A stretch of DNA of 38,942 nucleotides from an uncultured bacterium. GTDB lineage: Bacteria; Planctomycetota; UBA1135; GCA-002686595. The notes beneath the pieces were generated by a model. That model made no database searches, had not been told where the DNA came from, and worked only from the letters and a program-made list of their open reading frames with translations. Location of the stretch: positions 1 through 38,942 of the forward strand of contig CALBMX010000023.1 in assembly GCA_937896235.1 (NCBI GenBank), read 5' to 3'. Shown here one piece after another: positions 15,592 through 23,513 of the stretch. Position 1 is the first letter of the stretch. Each line of letters begins with the position of its first letter. The translations under genes were made by a program, and so were the position numbers.

Positions 15592-16179
15592 ATGCTCGCC
15601 ATGTCCACGCCGATCTCCCTAGAACTGTCCATCAACGACGACCGCGTTCGCGCCAGTGTGCCCGCGCACTGGACTTTGCTTGAACTGTTGCGCTACGAAC
15701 TTGGCCTCACCGGAACGAAGCAGGGATGCGACAAAGGCGACTGCGGCGCGTGCACCGTCTTGATCGATGGGAAGCCGCAGCTGTCGTGCCTCATTCTCGC
15801 CGCGAATGCCGAGGGCAAAAAAGTGCAAACGATTGAGGGCTTGCAGCCCGCGCACCGCAAGGCGGGCGGCGTAGGCCTGGACCCCGTCCAAGACGCGTTC
15901 GATCGCTGCGGCGCGTTGCAGTGCGGGTTTTGCCAGTCGGGAATGATGCTCTCGGCTCGCGCCCTTCTGAATGAGAACCCAACGCCAGATCGAACCGAGA
16001 TTCGACAGGCGCTCTCGGGCAATTTATGCCGCTGCACGGGGTACACGCAGATCGTCCAAGCGGTAGAGCTCGCGATTGCGGAGAGCACGGGCGCGGAGCC
16101 TGAATCTCCGAGCTGGAGTGATGGCAATCCTTGGAAGTCCACGACAAGTCTTTCCGGTAAAAACGGAGGCGACGCGTAG
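15592..16179 (+). CDS. hcrC: Molybdenum hydroxylase small subunit with two [2Fe-2S] clusters (4-hydroxybenzoyl-CoA reductase gamma type)
   Basis: The 195-residue iron-sulfur subunit of a xanthine-oxidase-family enzyme passes electrons between the molybdenum and FAD subunits. The plant-type cluster ligands are Cys46, Cys51, Cys54 and Cys66. The second cluster, typical of the family, uses Cys111-x2-Cys114 and Cys146-x-Cys148 in the Leu-Cys-Arg-Cys-Thr-Gly-Tyr motif. I start at ATG 15592, which has GGAGG five bases upstream. A TTG at 15565 would put that site inside the gene, and another ATG lies at 15601. The gene overlaps the next by one base. The name hcrC rests on the FAD subunit of the same operon, since this subunit alone does not reveal the substrate. 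Confidence 0.88.
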   Translation: MLAMSTPISLELSINDDRVRASVPAHWTLLELLRYELGLTGTKQGCDKGDCGACTVLIDGKPQLSCLILAANAEGKKVQTIEGLQPAHRKAGGVGLDPVQDAFDRCGALQCGFCQSGMMLSARALLNENPTPDRTEIRQALSGNLCRCTGYTQIVQAVELAIAESTGAEPESPSWSDGNPWKSTTSLSGKNGGDA

Positions 16180-18530
16180 TGGGCGCTCGCGATCAACACG
16201 GAACCGGCGCTCCATGGGGAGACGAATTTCGGGCCGTTGGGAAGTCCTTGCGGAAAATCGAGGGGCTCTCTAAAGCTACAGGTGAGGCCGTATATGCGGA
16301 CGACATCATGCTTCCGGGCATGTTGCACGCAAAGCTTTTGCGCAGCCCGCACGCCCACGCGCGCATTGTGTCCATCGACACGTCCAAAGCGCTAGCGCTT
16401 GAGGGTGTTCACGCAATCATCACAGGCGCAGACCTTCCGATTTGTTACGGGGTGATTCCTTGGACTAAGGATGAGAACGCGCTGGCCGTTGATAAGGTTC
16501 GCTTTATCGGAGACGAGGTCGCCGCTGTTGCCGCCATCGACGAAGACACGGCAAATGCGGCAGTGCGTTTGATCGAGGTCGAATACGAGGTGCTGCACTC
16601 CTACTTCGATCCCAACGAGTCGCTTGTGCGGCACGAGCCTGCGATTCACCCGGGAAATAAGCACGGCAACATCTCCAAGCGCGTCGAGCTTGAGTTTGGC
16701 GACCTCGAGAGCGCATTTGCCTCTGCCGACGTGGTCATGGAAGAGGACTTCGTCTTCCACGGCTCAACACACGCCGCGATTGAGCCGCACTGCGCGGTCG
16801 CACGCGCCTCGGCCGATGGGCTGGTGACCCTGTGGTCGTCAACGCAAATCACGCACTACGTTCAACGCGAAGTGAGCCGAGTGCTCGGTCTTCCGCAGTC
16901 CCGATTACGCGTGATTCAGCCGACCCTCGGCGGCGCGTTCGGCGGCAAGTCGGATCCCTTTTCGCTCGAGTTCGTAGTCGCAAAGTTAGCTCTCATCACA
17001 GGCCGGCCCGTGAAGATGTTATGGACGCGTGAAGAGGTCTTTTACGCCCATCGAGGCCGCCACCCGATGCAGATGCGGTATAAGACCGGCATCAAGAAAG
17101 ACGGCCATTTGACCGGTGTGGAAGCCACGATCACGATTGATGGCGGCAGCTATTCGTCCTTTGGGTTGGTGACGACGTACTACTCGGGTCAGCTCTTGAC
17201 GGGTCCGTATGATTTTCCAAACTACCGATTCGATTCGACCCGCGTCTTCACAAATAAGCCGCCATGTGGGCCGAAGCGCGGGCACGGATCGGTGCAGCCG
17301 CGCTTTGCTTTTGAGATTCAACTCGACGAACTCTCGGAAGCGATTGGTATGGATCCGATTGAGGTGCGCCGCGTGAACGATATCGGCGAGAACACAAAAA
17401 CCGTCAACGGCCAGCGCGTCACCTCGAACGGATTTGGGCGCTGCCTGGACGAAGTCGAGCGTGCGTCCGAGTGGAAGACACGCCGAGGCAAGCTGCCTCT
17501 TGGTACGGGGCTTGGCGTTGCGGGTTCAATGTACATCTCGGGCACAAATTACCCGATCTACCCGAACGACATGCCGCAGGCAGGCATCCAACTCAAGGTG
17601 GATCGCTCTGGTTTGGTGACCGCATTTACTGGCGGGAATGACATTGGGCAGGGCAGCTCCAGCGTCGTGCGCACGATCCTTTGCGAAGAGCTTGGCCTCG
17701 ATCCCCTGGACGTGCGGGTGGTCGCCGCGGACACGGACTTGTGCCCGGTTGACCTCGGCGCGTACTCTTCGCGCGTGACGTTCATGGTCGGAAACGCCAC
17801 GATCGATGCGTGCCGTAAACTGCGCAAGCAGATTGTGGAGGCCGTTGCTGCGAAGTGGGAGGTCGATGCGAAGCGCGTATACCTTGGGAGCGGTGAGGTG
17901 TTCGACACCGAGCAGCGCGAGACCAAAATAACCACACGCGAAGCATTCGAGATCGCCGAGGCCTTCCACGACACCCTCGGCAGCACGGGCGCCTACAACA
18001 CGCCAACTCTTGGCGGCGACTATCGCGGTGGCTCGATTGGCGCCTCGCCAGCCTATTCATTCACCGCGCACGTTGTCGAGGTGGACGTCGATGTGGAGAC
18101 AGGCATGATTGACTTGAAGAACGTTTGGGTCGCGCACGACTGTGGGCGCGCGCTCAACCCGATGTTGGTCGCCGGGCAAATGGAGGGCTCGGCCTACATG
18201 GGGATCGTCGAGGCCGTCTTTGAAGATCACAAGGTCAACCGCTTCGGTTTACACAGCGGTCCGTCGCTACTTGACTATCCACTAGCAACCGCACTGGACA
18301 CGCCTGAGTTACACGCCTTGATTGTCGAGAGTATTGACCCGGAGGGTCCGTACGGCGCTAAGGAGGCTGGTGAAGGCCCGCTGCATCCCGCGCTGCCCGC
18401 GCTCTCGAACGCGATCTATGACGCCGTCGGCATTCGCCTGCGCGAGCTTCCCTTTACGCCTGGTCGCGTGCTCACCGCACTGCGCGCAAAGGCCGCACTA
18501 GACAAAGAAACGAAAGGCGCGTCATGCTAA
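16179..18530 (+). CDS. hcrA: Molybdenum hydroxylase large subunit, molybdopterin-binding (4-hydroxybenzoyl-CoA reductase alpha type)
   Basis: The 783-residue catalytic subunit binds the molybdenum-cytosine-dinucleotide type cofactor. The N-terminal domain has the family's Asp-Gly/Ala-x-x-Lys-x-Thr-Gly-x-Ala-x-Tyr-x-x-Asp pattern near residue 28. The molybdenum-binding part shows GAFGGK, an Ile-Gly-Gln-Gly-Ser segment and a Lys-Glu-Ala-Gly-Glu-Gly near residue 731, where the Glu is the expected catalytic base. It begins at GTG 16179, nine bases after GGAGG, using the last base of the hcrC stop, and overlaps hcrB by seven bases. In 4-hydroxybenzoyl-CoA reductase this subunit removes the para hydroxyl group. 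Other aromatic or heterocyclic substrates remain possible. Confidence 0.85.
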   Translation: MGARDQHGTGAPWGDEFRAVGKSLRKIEGLSKATGEAVYADDIMLPGMLHAKLLRSPHAHARIVSIDTSKALALEGVHAIITGADLPICYGVIPWTKDENALAVDKVRFIGDEVAAVAAIDEDTANAAVRLIEVEYEVLHSYFDPNESLVRHEPAIHPGNKHGNISKRVELEFGDLESAFASADVVMEEDFVFHGSTHAAIEPHCAVARASADGLVTLWSSTQITHYVQREVSRVLGLPQSRLRVIQPTLGGAFGGKSDPFSLEFVVAKLALITGRPVKMLWTREEVFYAHRGRHPMQMRYKTGIKKDGHLTGVEATITIDGGSYSSFGLVTTYYSGQLLTGPYDFPNYRFDSTRVFTNKPPCGPKRGHGSVQPRFAFEIQLDELSEAIGMDPIEVRRVNDIGENTKTVNGQRVTSNGFGRCLDEVERASEWKTRRGKLPLGTGLGVAGSMYISGTNYPIYPNDMPQAGIQLKVDRSGLVTAFTGGNDIGQGSSSVVRTILCEELGLDPLDVRVVAADTDLCPVDLGAYSSRVTFMVGNATIDACRKLRKQIVEAVAAKWEVDAKRVYLGSGEVFDTEQRETKITTREAFEIAEAFHDTLGSTGAYNTPTLGGDYRGGSIGASPAYSFTAHVVEVDVDVETGMIDLKNVWVAHDCGRALNPMLVAGQMEGSAYMGIVEAVFEDHKVNRFGLHSGPSLLDYPLATALDTPELHALIVESIDPEGPYGAKEAGEGPLHPALPALSNAIYDAVGIRLRELPFTPGRVLTALRAKAALDKETKGASC

Positions 18531-19537
18531 GACTCCCCCAATTCACACTCGAGCGCCCGACAACAATCGAGGAAGCGATTCAGCTCGTGGCAGACGCCAA
18601 TGGGCGCGGCCGGTTCCTTGCTGGTGGTACCGACTTGATCCCGAACCTCAAGCACGAATTTATTGAAGCGGACGTGGTTGTTGCGCTCGGTGGGATCGAA
18701 GCGCTGCGAGGTATTGAGGTGACCGCCGAGGGTGGACTCTCCATCGGCCCCTTGACCTCCCTCGTCGACATCGCGGAGAGTGCCGATGTACAGCGCATCG
18801 CCCCTGCGCTGGCCCAAGCCGTAGGGACGATTGCGGGGCCGCAACATCGCCAGATGGGCACCATTGGCGGAAACGTGATGTTGGACACGCGCTGCCAGTG
18901 GATTAATCAGAGTCACTTTTGGCGTAGTAGCTTGGGTTTCTGCCTCAAGAAGGATGGCTCGGCATGTCACGTTGTTGAGGGCGGCAAGCGCTGCGTTGCA
19001 GCCGCGAGTAACGACTCCGCACCTGCGCTGGCGACCCTGGCGGCGACGCTCGATTTCCAAAAGGCGCCTACGGAATACGGCAATGGTAAGCGCACGTTAG
19101 CTTTTGACGAGCTGTTCAAGGCCGACGGCGCTTGGAATAAAAAGGTGTCTGCTGACGAACTGCTAACGCGCATCCACATTCCGGCAACTCCCGTTGGGCA
19201 CAAAGGCGGCTATGCAAAGCTGCGGATGCGCGGCTCGATCGATTTCCCTTTGCTCGGCGTCGCCGCGCGCTTGGATGTGGACGGCGAAGGGGTCATCGAA
19301 CACGCGGACATCGTGGTGATCGCTCTGCAGGCCCGACCGCTGCGTGTTCGCAAAGCTTCTGCGCTTCTTGTCGGCGCGAAGCTCGGCGCGGCGTCTTACG
19401 ACGACGCCCTCGCGGCCGTGATGGTCGCCGCCTATGAGCAGTGCCACCCTCTGCCTAACATTCCTGGCGACCACGAGTGGCGCCAAGAGATGGTGCCAAT
19501 CTATGTGAAGCGCGCGCTGGCCGCCGCTATAGCGTAA
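18524..19537 (+). CDS. hcrB: FAD-binding subunit with extra [4Fe-4S] loop (4-hydroxybenzoyl-CoA reductase beta type)
   Basis: The product has 337 residues. The FAD-binding motifs are AGGTDLIP (33-40) and the Thr-Ile-Gly-Gly-Asn region (113-117). Straight after it comes an insertion with Cys124, Cys140, Cys148 and Cys157. These match in spacing the four ligands of the extra [4Fe-4S] cluster of 4-hydroxybenzoyl-CoA reductase beta subunit (122, 138, 146 and 155 in the Thauera enzyme, from memory). Ordinary xanthine or CO dehydrogenase FAD subunits lack this loop, so the operon most likely encodes an enzyme of the reductive type. That would be a step of anaerobic aromatic breakdown, which agrees with the nearby denitrification genes. 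Its last 11 bases overlap the norR end tail to tail. Confidence 0.87.
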   Translation: MLRLPQFTLERPTTIEEAIQLVADANGRGRFLAGGTDLIPNLKHEFIEADVVVALGGIEALRGIEVTAEGGLSIGPLTSLVDIAESADVQRIAPALAQAVGTIAGPQHRQMGTIGGNVMLDTRCQWINQSHFWRSSLGFCLKKDGSACHVVEGGKRCVAAASNDSAPALATLAATLDFQKAPTEYGNGKRTLAFDELFKADGAWNKKVSADELLTRIHIPATPVGHKGGYAKLRMRGSIDFPLLGVAARLDVDGEGVIEHADIVVIALQARPLRVRKASALLVGAKLGAASYDDALAAVMVAAYEQCHPLPNIPGDHEWRQEMVPIYVKRALAAAIA

Positions 19538-21113
19538 AGCGCGGGCGCTCAATCCCTAGGCGCTGCGCAAGTCGGTGAAAGTTGGCGCGGTGCATTCCGA
19601 GGTCGCTTGCCGCTCTCGACCATACGCCGTTATTGGCTCCGAGGGCATGCAGCACGCACTCGCGCTGGAAGCCCTCGACGGACTCCCTTAGTGTCCCCCT
19701 GAGTGGGGAGTCGGCGTTTGGGTTTGGTGTACCTTGGAGCTCCGCCTTTGAGGGCGTGGTGGAGAATTCCTCTCCGAGGTGGACGGTCTCGAGTGCGATG
19801 GTTTCTCCTGCTTCGCCTACGACCATGGCTCGTAGCACCGCACGCGAAATCACGTTTTCCAACTCTCGCACGTTGCCGGGCCAGGGGTAACTTTCGAGGG
19901 CGCGCTGGGCCCCGGGCGTGAGCCTGATCGGACCGGTACCCAAGCTTCGTTTTGCGCGCTCGCAGAAGTGACCCGCTAGAAGTGAGATGTCCGTGGGGTG
20001 CTCGCGTAATGCGGGGACGGTTACGCGACAGACGTCGAGCCGATGCAGGAGGTCCGCGCGAAAACGACCCGCCTTCACCTCGGCGAACAGGTCGCGGTTG
20101 GTTGCGGCGAAGATGCGGACGTCGACGTGGCTGGTTTCGTCGGCGCCAACCCGCTGCAGTTCGCCGGACTGCAACACACGCAACAACTTGGGCTGTACCG
20201 AAAGTGGAAGCTCTCCGATTTCGTCCAAGAACAGGCTGGCCCCGTCGGCCAGCTGGAACTTACCAGGACGCGCATCGCGCGCGTCGGTGAATGCGCCGCG
20301 CGCGTGTCCGAACAGCTCAGACTCCGCAAGCGCCTCCGGCAGGGCCGCGCAGTTGATATAGATGAGCGGTTTGTCTGCGCGTAGAGAGATCGCATGCAGC
20401 CGGCGCACGGTCGGCTCCTTTCCGGCACCCGTTTCGCCCGTGATCAGGACGGGCAACTCGGACCGGCCGATGGGGCCGATGTCTTCGCGCAACCTAGCGA
20501 GCTCCGGGCTGTCCCCGATCAAGCTAGCCCCGTAGCGCTCGCGGCTTGCGCGTACTTGGTCGGAGGCAACTTGGTCCTGGTGCCGGCTGGTTTGCTCGAG
20601 GGCTTCTAGCAAGAGAGATGTTCTTAGCGAGGCGCCGGCTAGCGCCGAGAGCGCGGAGAGGAAGGCGGGACCAATCTCGTCCAAAGCGTGAGGTTCGAGC
20701 GCGTCGAGAGTTAGGACGCCTTCGAGCTTTCCACCGGCGCGAAGCGAGAAACCCGCGCAGGCATGGATCTGGCCAGTGAGGATCGGGACGCCGTGGATGA
20801 GTCCGTCGAAAGGATCGGGTAGGTCCGAGTTGTGGGGGAAGATGATCGGCTGGTCGGCCTCGGCGATTCTCTTTAGGCGCGGGTTGGAGCCAAGGGGAAA
20901 GCTGCGGCCCAGAGCGTCACGGGAGAGCCCGTGTTGGGCCAGCGGGTGCAGTACGCCGTCCTTGTGCCGCATCAACATCACCGCATCAACGGGAAGAGCA
21001 CTCTGAACGGCATTCACAAACCGTTGGTGGCGATCCTGGGTGCTCAAGGACGCCGAGAGATCCATGGCAATGCTGATGAGGAGCTCGAGCTCTCGGGGCG
21101 TAGTCGGTTGCAT
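19527..21113 (-). CDS. norR: NO-responsive sigma-54 activator NorR with GAFTDA variant
   Basis: The 528-residue activator has three parts. The N-terminal GAF domain (about 20-170) holds a non-haem iron that senses NO. It has the NorR-specific Ser-Asp-Leu-Pro-Asp-Pro-Phe-Asp-Gly-Leu-Ile segment and His117-Ala-Cys119, equivalent to ligands in E. coli NorR. The AAA+ domain (200-440) has Walker A GETGAGKE (226-233), Walker B near 294-299 (Leu-Phe-Leu-Asp-Glu), and a loop reading GAFTDA (273-278) where nearly all family members have GAFTGA. The C-terminal domain is a Fis-type helix-turn-helix. The gene is divergent from norCB. A GTTAT-N7-ATAAC palindrome lies six bases before its start, and a sigma-54 promoter lies before norC. 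Confidence 0.93.
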   Translation of the reverse strand: MQPTTPRELELLISIAMDLSASLSTQDRHQRFVNAVQSALPVDAVMLMRHKDGVLHPLAQHGLSRDALGRSFPLGSNPRLKRIAEADQPIIFPHNSDLPDPFDGLIHGVPILTGQIHACAGFSLRAGGKLEGVLTLDALEPHALDEIGPAFLSALSALAGASLRTSLLLEALEQTSRHQDQVASDQVRASRERYGASLIGDSPELARLREDIGPIGRSELPVLITGETGAGKEPTVRRLHAISLRADKPLIYINCAALPEALAESELFGHARGAFTDARDARPGKFQLADGASLFLDEIGELPLSVQPKLLRVLQSGELQRVGADETSHVDVRIFAATNRDLFAEVKAGRFRADLLHRLDVCRVTVPALREHPTDISLLAGHFCERAKRSLGTGPIRLTPGAQRALESYPWPGNVRELENVISRAVLRAMVVGEAGETIALETVHLGEEFSTTPSKAELQGTPNPNADSPLRGTLRESVEGFQRECVLHALGANNGVWSRAASDLGMHRANFHRLAQRLGIERPRFTL

Positions 21114-21118
21114 AACAA

Positions 21119-21135
21119 GTTATTGTGGTGATAAC
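21119..21135. promoter_or_regulatory. Candidate NorR-binding palindrome
   Basis: GTTAT-TGTGGTG-ATAAC is a perfect inverted repeat with seven central bases. It contains GT-N7-AC (21125-21135), the core of E. coli NorR enhancers. It lies about 95 bases upstream of the -24 element of norC and just before norR. NorR usually needs three such sites; I could not find two more good ones, so the assignment is tentative. Confidence 0.4.
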
Positions 21136-21228
21136 GTCCGTTGTAGTCAATTTGATTCCGATTGATCATAAGCAGACTTACATGTCCTATTCCTGGACGG
21201 GGTGATAGACTCATTATAGGATCATCAA

Positions 21229-21244
21229 TGGCACGCGAGTTGCT
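21229..21244 (+). promoter_or_regulatory. Sigma-54 (-24/-12) promoter of norC
   Basis: TGGCAC-GCGAG-TTGCT matches the sigma-54 consensus TGGCAC-N5-TTGCW exactly. The -24 GG is at 21230-21231 and the -12 GC at 21242-21243. Transcription should start near 21255 and give a leader of about 70 bases before norC. The divergent norR encodes the matching activator. Confidence 0.9.
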
Positions 21245-21322
21245 CTTGGAAGCCACTAAACAGATATCTGGCAAAGTTAGTCCTGATTTAGCCCCCCTCT
21301 TTCCCCTAACCCTAATTAAGTG

Positions 21323-22039
21323 ATGCTTACCAAGTCGGCTGCAAAGGCCTTCTTCCTCGGTGGGACGGCCCTGTGCGCAGTGGCCTTTCTCCTACTAACT
21401 CTAGATACGCTGGCGGAGCTCCCGAAGCGCTCGCACGTCGAGGACATGACCGACCAGGTTGTCCGCGGCCACGTGATCTGGAATAAGAACAACTGCATGG
21501 GCTGCCACACTCTTATGGGTGAAGGTGCCTATTACGCCCCCGAACTCACGAAGGTCGTCGAACGCCGCGGTGAGCCGTGGATGGATACCTTCCTGCAAGA
21601 TCCCGAGGCTTTCTACCCCGGCCGTCGCAAGATGATCAAGTACGACATCTTTGACAACGAGGCCGTAGGCGCGGAAGTCGCAGCGGGCAACCGCGCAGAC
21701 GTCATCGCCTTCTTTAAGTGGGTCGGCAACATTGACACGAACGGATTCCCCGCCAAGCCGGACCTGGTTCCCGTTGGCGTTGCTTCCAACGTGGACCCCC
21801 GGATTATGGCGCGCGCGCCCGTGTACTTTCAGACGGTCTGTGCGGGGTGTCATAGCGTCGGTGGAAAAGGCGGAAATGTGGGGCCCTCGCTCGACGGAGT
21901 ATCCGCTCGATTTGATGCCGACTACCTCCGCAAGTGGGTCTCAGATCCTCAGGCCGTCAAGCCTGGAACTACGATGCCAACGCTCGGCCTAAAAGGTGAA
22001 AACCTTGACGAAATCGTCGAATACCTCGGGAGCCTGTAA
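21323..22039 (+). CDS. norC: Nitric oxide reductase cytochrome c subunit NorC with a second haem-c domain
   Basis: The product has 238 residues, about 90 more than ordinary NorC. An N-terminal anchor helix (about 7-27) is followed by the NorC haem domain with Cys58-Met-Gly-Cys61-His62 and the distal Met104 in Gly-Arg-Arg-Lys-Met, then the family's Ile-Asp-Thr-Asn-Gly. From about residue 155 a second monohaem cytochrome c domain is added, with Cys173-Ala-Gly-Cys176-His177 and a likely Met ligand near 218. It passes electrons to the NorB haem b. The extra domain may take electrons from periplasmic donors directly (inference). GTG at 21320 directly precedes the ATG and is an alternative start. 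The stop overlaps norB by one base (TAATG). Confidence 0.92.
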   Translation: MLTKSAAKAFFLGGTALCAVAFLLLTLDTLAELPKRSHVEDMTDQVVRGHVIWNKNNCMGCHTLMGEGAYYAPELTKVVERRGEPWMDTFLQDPEAFYPGRRKMIKYDIFDNEAVGAEVAAGNRADVIAFFKWVGNIDTNGFPAKPDLVPVGVASNVDPRIMARAPVYFQTVCAGCHSVGGKGGNVGPSLDGVSARFDADYLRKWVSDPQAVKPGTTMPTLGLKGENLDEIVEYLGSL

Positions 22040-23427
22040 TGCGCTACAAAACACAAAAGATTGCCTACTGGTTCTTCGCGGCATGCATGCTGCTTTTCAC
22101 TCTGCAGATCATCTACGGCTTCATCATGGGCTTTGCCCGTATGGGGTATGACGGCCTGCACGAGATCATCCCCTTCAACACCGCGCGCGCCGTTCACACG
22201 AACTTGCTCGTTGTGTGGATGTTGTCCGGTTTCATGGGCGCTGCTTACTACATCATTCCGGAGGAGTCGGAGCGCGAGCTCTGGATGCCGAAGCTGGCTG
22301 TGATCCAGCTAGTGTCGCTCTTGTTAGTTGGTGTCACTGCCGTGATTGGTTACCACTTCAACTATTGGGAGGGTCGCAAGTTCCTTGAGATCCCGCGCGA
22401 GCTGGACTACCTCGTTGTCATCAATGTGCTGACCTTCTTGCTTGTCATTTTCATGACCATCTGGAAAGGCAAACGCAAGACAACAACGGCCATGGTCCTG
22501 TTCTTCGGATTGCTCGCAGCCGCGCTGCTCTATCTGCCGGGAATGATCACCTTTAAGAACATTGTATTCGACTCGTTCTTTCGCTGGTGGGTTGTCCACC
22601 TTTGGGTAGAGGGCGTGTGGGAGCTCATCATGGGCGCGATGTTGTCATTCCTTCTCATCAAGCTGACCGGGATCGACCGCGAGGTCATCGAGAAGTGGCT
22701 GTACGTTATTGTCGGCTTCACCTTCCTCTCTGGAATCCTCGGAACGGGGCATCACTACTACTACACCGGCGCGCCAGGCTACTGGCTGATGGTCGGTGGC
22801 GTATTCTCCGCACTGGAGCCGCTCGCCTTCTTAGGTATGGCGATGTACGCTCTTAGCATGGCGAAAAAAGGTGGCCGCAAGCATCCCAATCGCATCGCGT
22901 TGATGTGGACCTTGGGTTGTGCGGTGATGAGCTTTGTTGGTGCGGGTTTCCTTGGCTTTGCGCACACACTGCCGGGGGTCAACATTTGGACACATGGAAC
23001 TTTGGTAACGGCCATGCACGGCCACCTAGCGTTCTGGGGCGCGTATGCAATGATCATTCTGGCGATGATTAGCTACGTGCTACCCGAGATGACCGGCCGC
23101 TCGCTCTACAAGAGCTGGATGGCTGAGTGGGCTTTCTGGACGACGAACATCGGCATGATTGGCATGACCGGCGCTTTCGGAGTCATGGGGATCGCCCAAG
23201 TTTATATGGAGCGCAAAGCGGGCATGGACTTCCTTGAGGTTCAAGAGAGCCTCGAAGTACACGCCGTCGGCCTTGTTCTCGCCGCGTGCCTGATGACGGC
23301 TGGGGTGATCCTCTTCATCCGTAACTTCATCGCCTATGGGCTACCCGTGGATCCTACCGAGACCGGTGGGAGCTCAGGGGCAGCAGGTAGCGCAGCCGGA
23401 GCGTTCGCATCCAGCAAAAAAAGCTAG
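22039..23427 (+). CDS. norB: Nitric oxide reductase catalytic subunit NorB (cNor type)
   Basis: The product has 462 residues and twelve predicted membrane helices. It reduces two NO to N2O at a haem b3/non-haem FeB centre. The ligands are all present: His53 and His329 for haem b, His327 for haem b3, His187, His238 and His239 for FeB, and Glu191 and Glu260, which correspond to the conserved glutamates. All but His53 (offset 7) lie at a constant offset of 20 from the Pseudomonas aeruginosa numbering. There is no quinol-oxidising N-terminal extension, so it belongs to the cytochrome-c-dependent cNor, in agreement with NorC before it. The C-terminus ends in a Gly/Ser/Ala-rich tail that is longer than usual. 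Confidence 0.96.
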   Translation: MRYKTQKIAYWFFAACMLLFTLQIIYGFIMGFARMGYDGLHEIIPFNTARAVHTNLLVVWMLSGFMGAAYYIIPEESERELWMPKLAVIQLVSLLLVGVTAVIGYHFNYWEGRKFLEIPRELDYLVVINVLTFLLVIFMTIWKGKRKTTTAMVLFFGLLAAALLYLPGMITFKNIVFDSFFRWWVVHLWVEGVWELIMGAMLSFLLIKLTGIDREVIEKWLYVIVGFTFLSGILGTGHHYYYTGAPGYWLMVGGVFSALEPLAFLGMAMYALSMAKKGGRKHPNRIALMWTLGCAVMSFVGAGFLGFAHTLPGVNIWTHGTLVTAMHGHLAFWGAYAMIILAMISYVLPEMTGRSLYKSWMAEWAFWTTNIGMIGMTGAFGVMGIAQVYMERKAGMDFLEVQESLEVHAVGLVLAACLMTAGVILFIRNFIAYGLPVDPTETGGSSGAAGSAAGAFASSKKS

Positions 23428-23445
23428 CAAGGATTAGCTCCTCTA

Positions 23446-23475
23446 GGGCCTTCGCTTCATGTGGAGCGAAGGCCC
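23446..23475 (+). terminator. Hairpin between norB and nirK
   Basis: GGGCCTTCGCT (23446-23456) pairs perfectly over 11 bases with AGCGAAGGCCC (23465-23475), with an 8-base loop. It starts 19 bases after the norB stop. No T-run follows, so it may be a partial terminator or an mRNA 3'-end stabiliser that sets norCB levels apart from nirK and the following genes. Confidence 0.6.
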
Positions 23476-23513
23476 GTCTCTCCAAAAACGAAATACTCTC
23501 TCCCCCTACCTCG

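Noticed and set aside
21145..21170. FNR/Dnr-type box TTGAT-N4-ATCAA before norC
   Set aside because: Only one half-site is good (TTGAT); the second reads ATTGA. It is too weak to claim.
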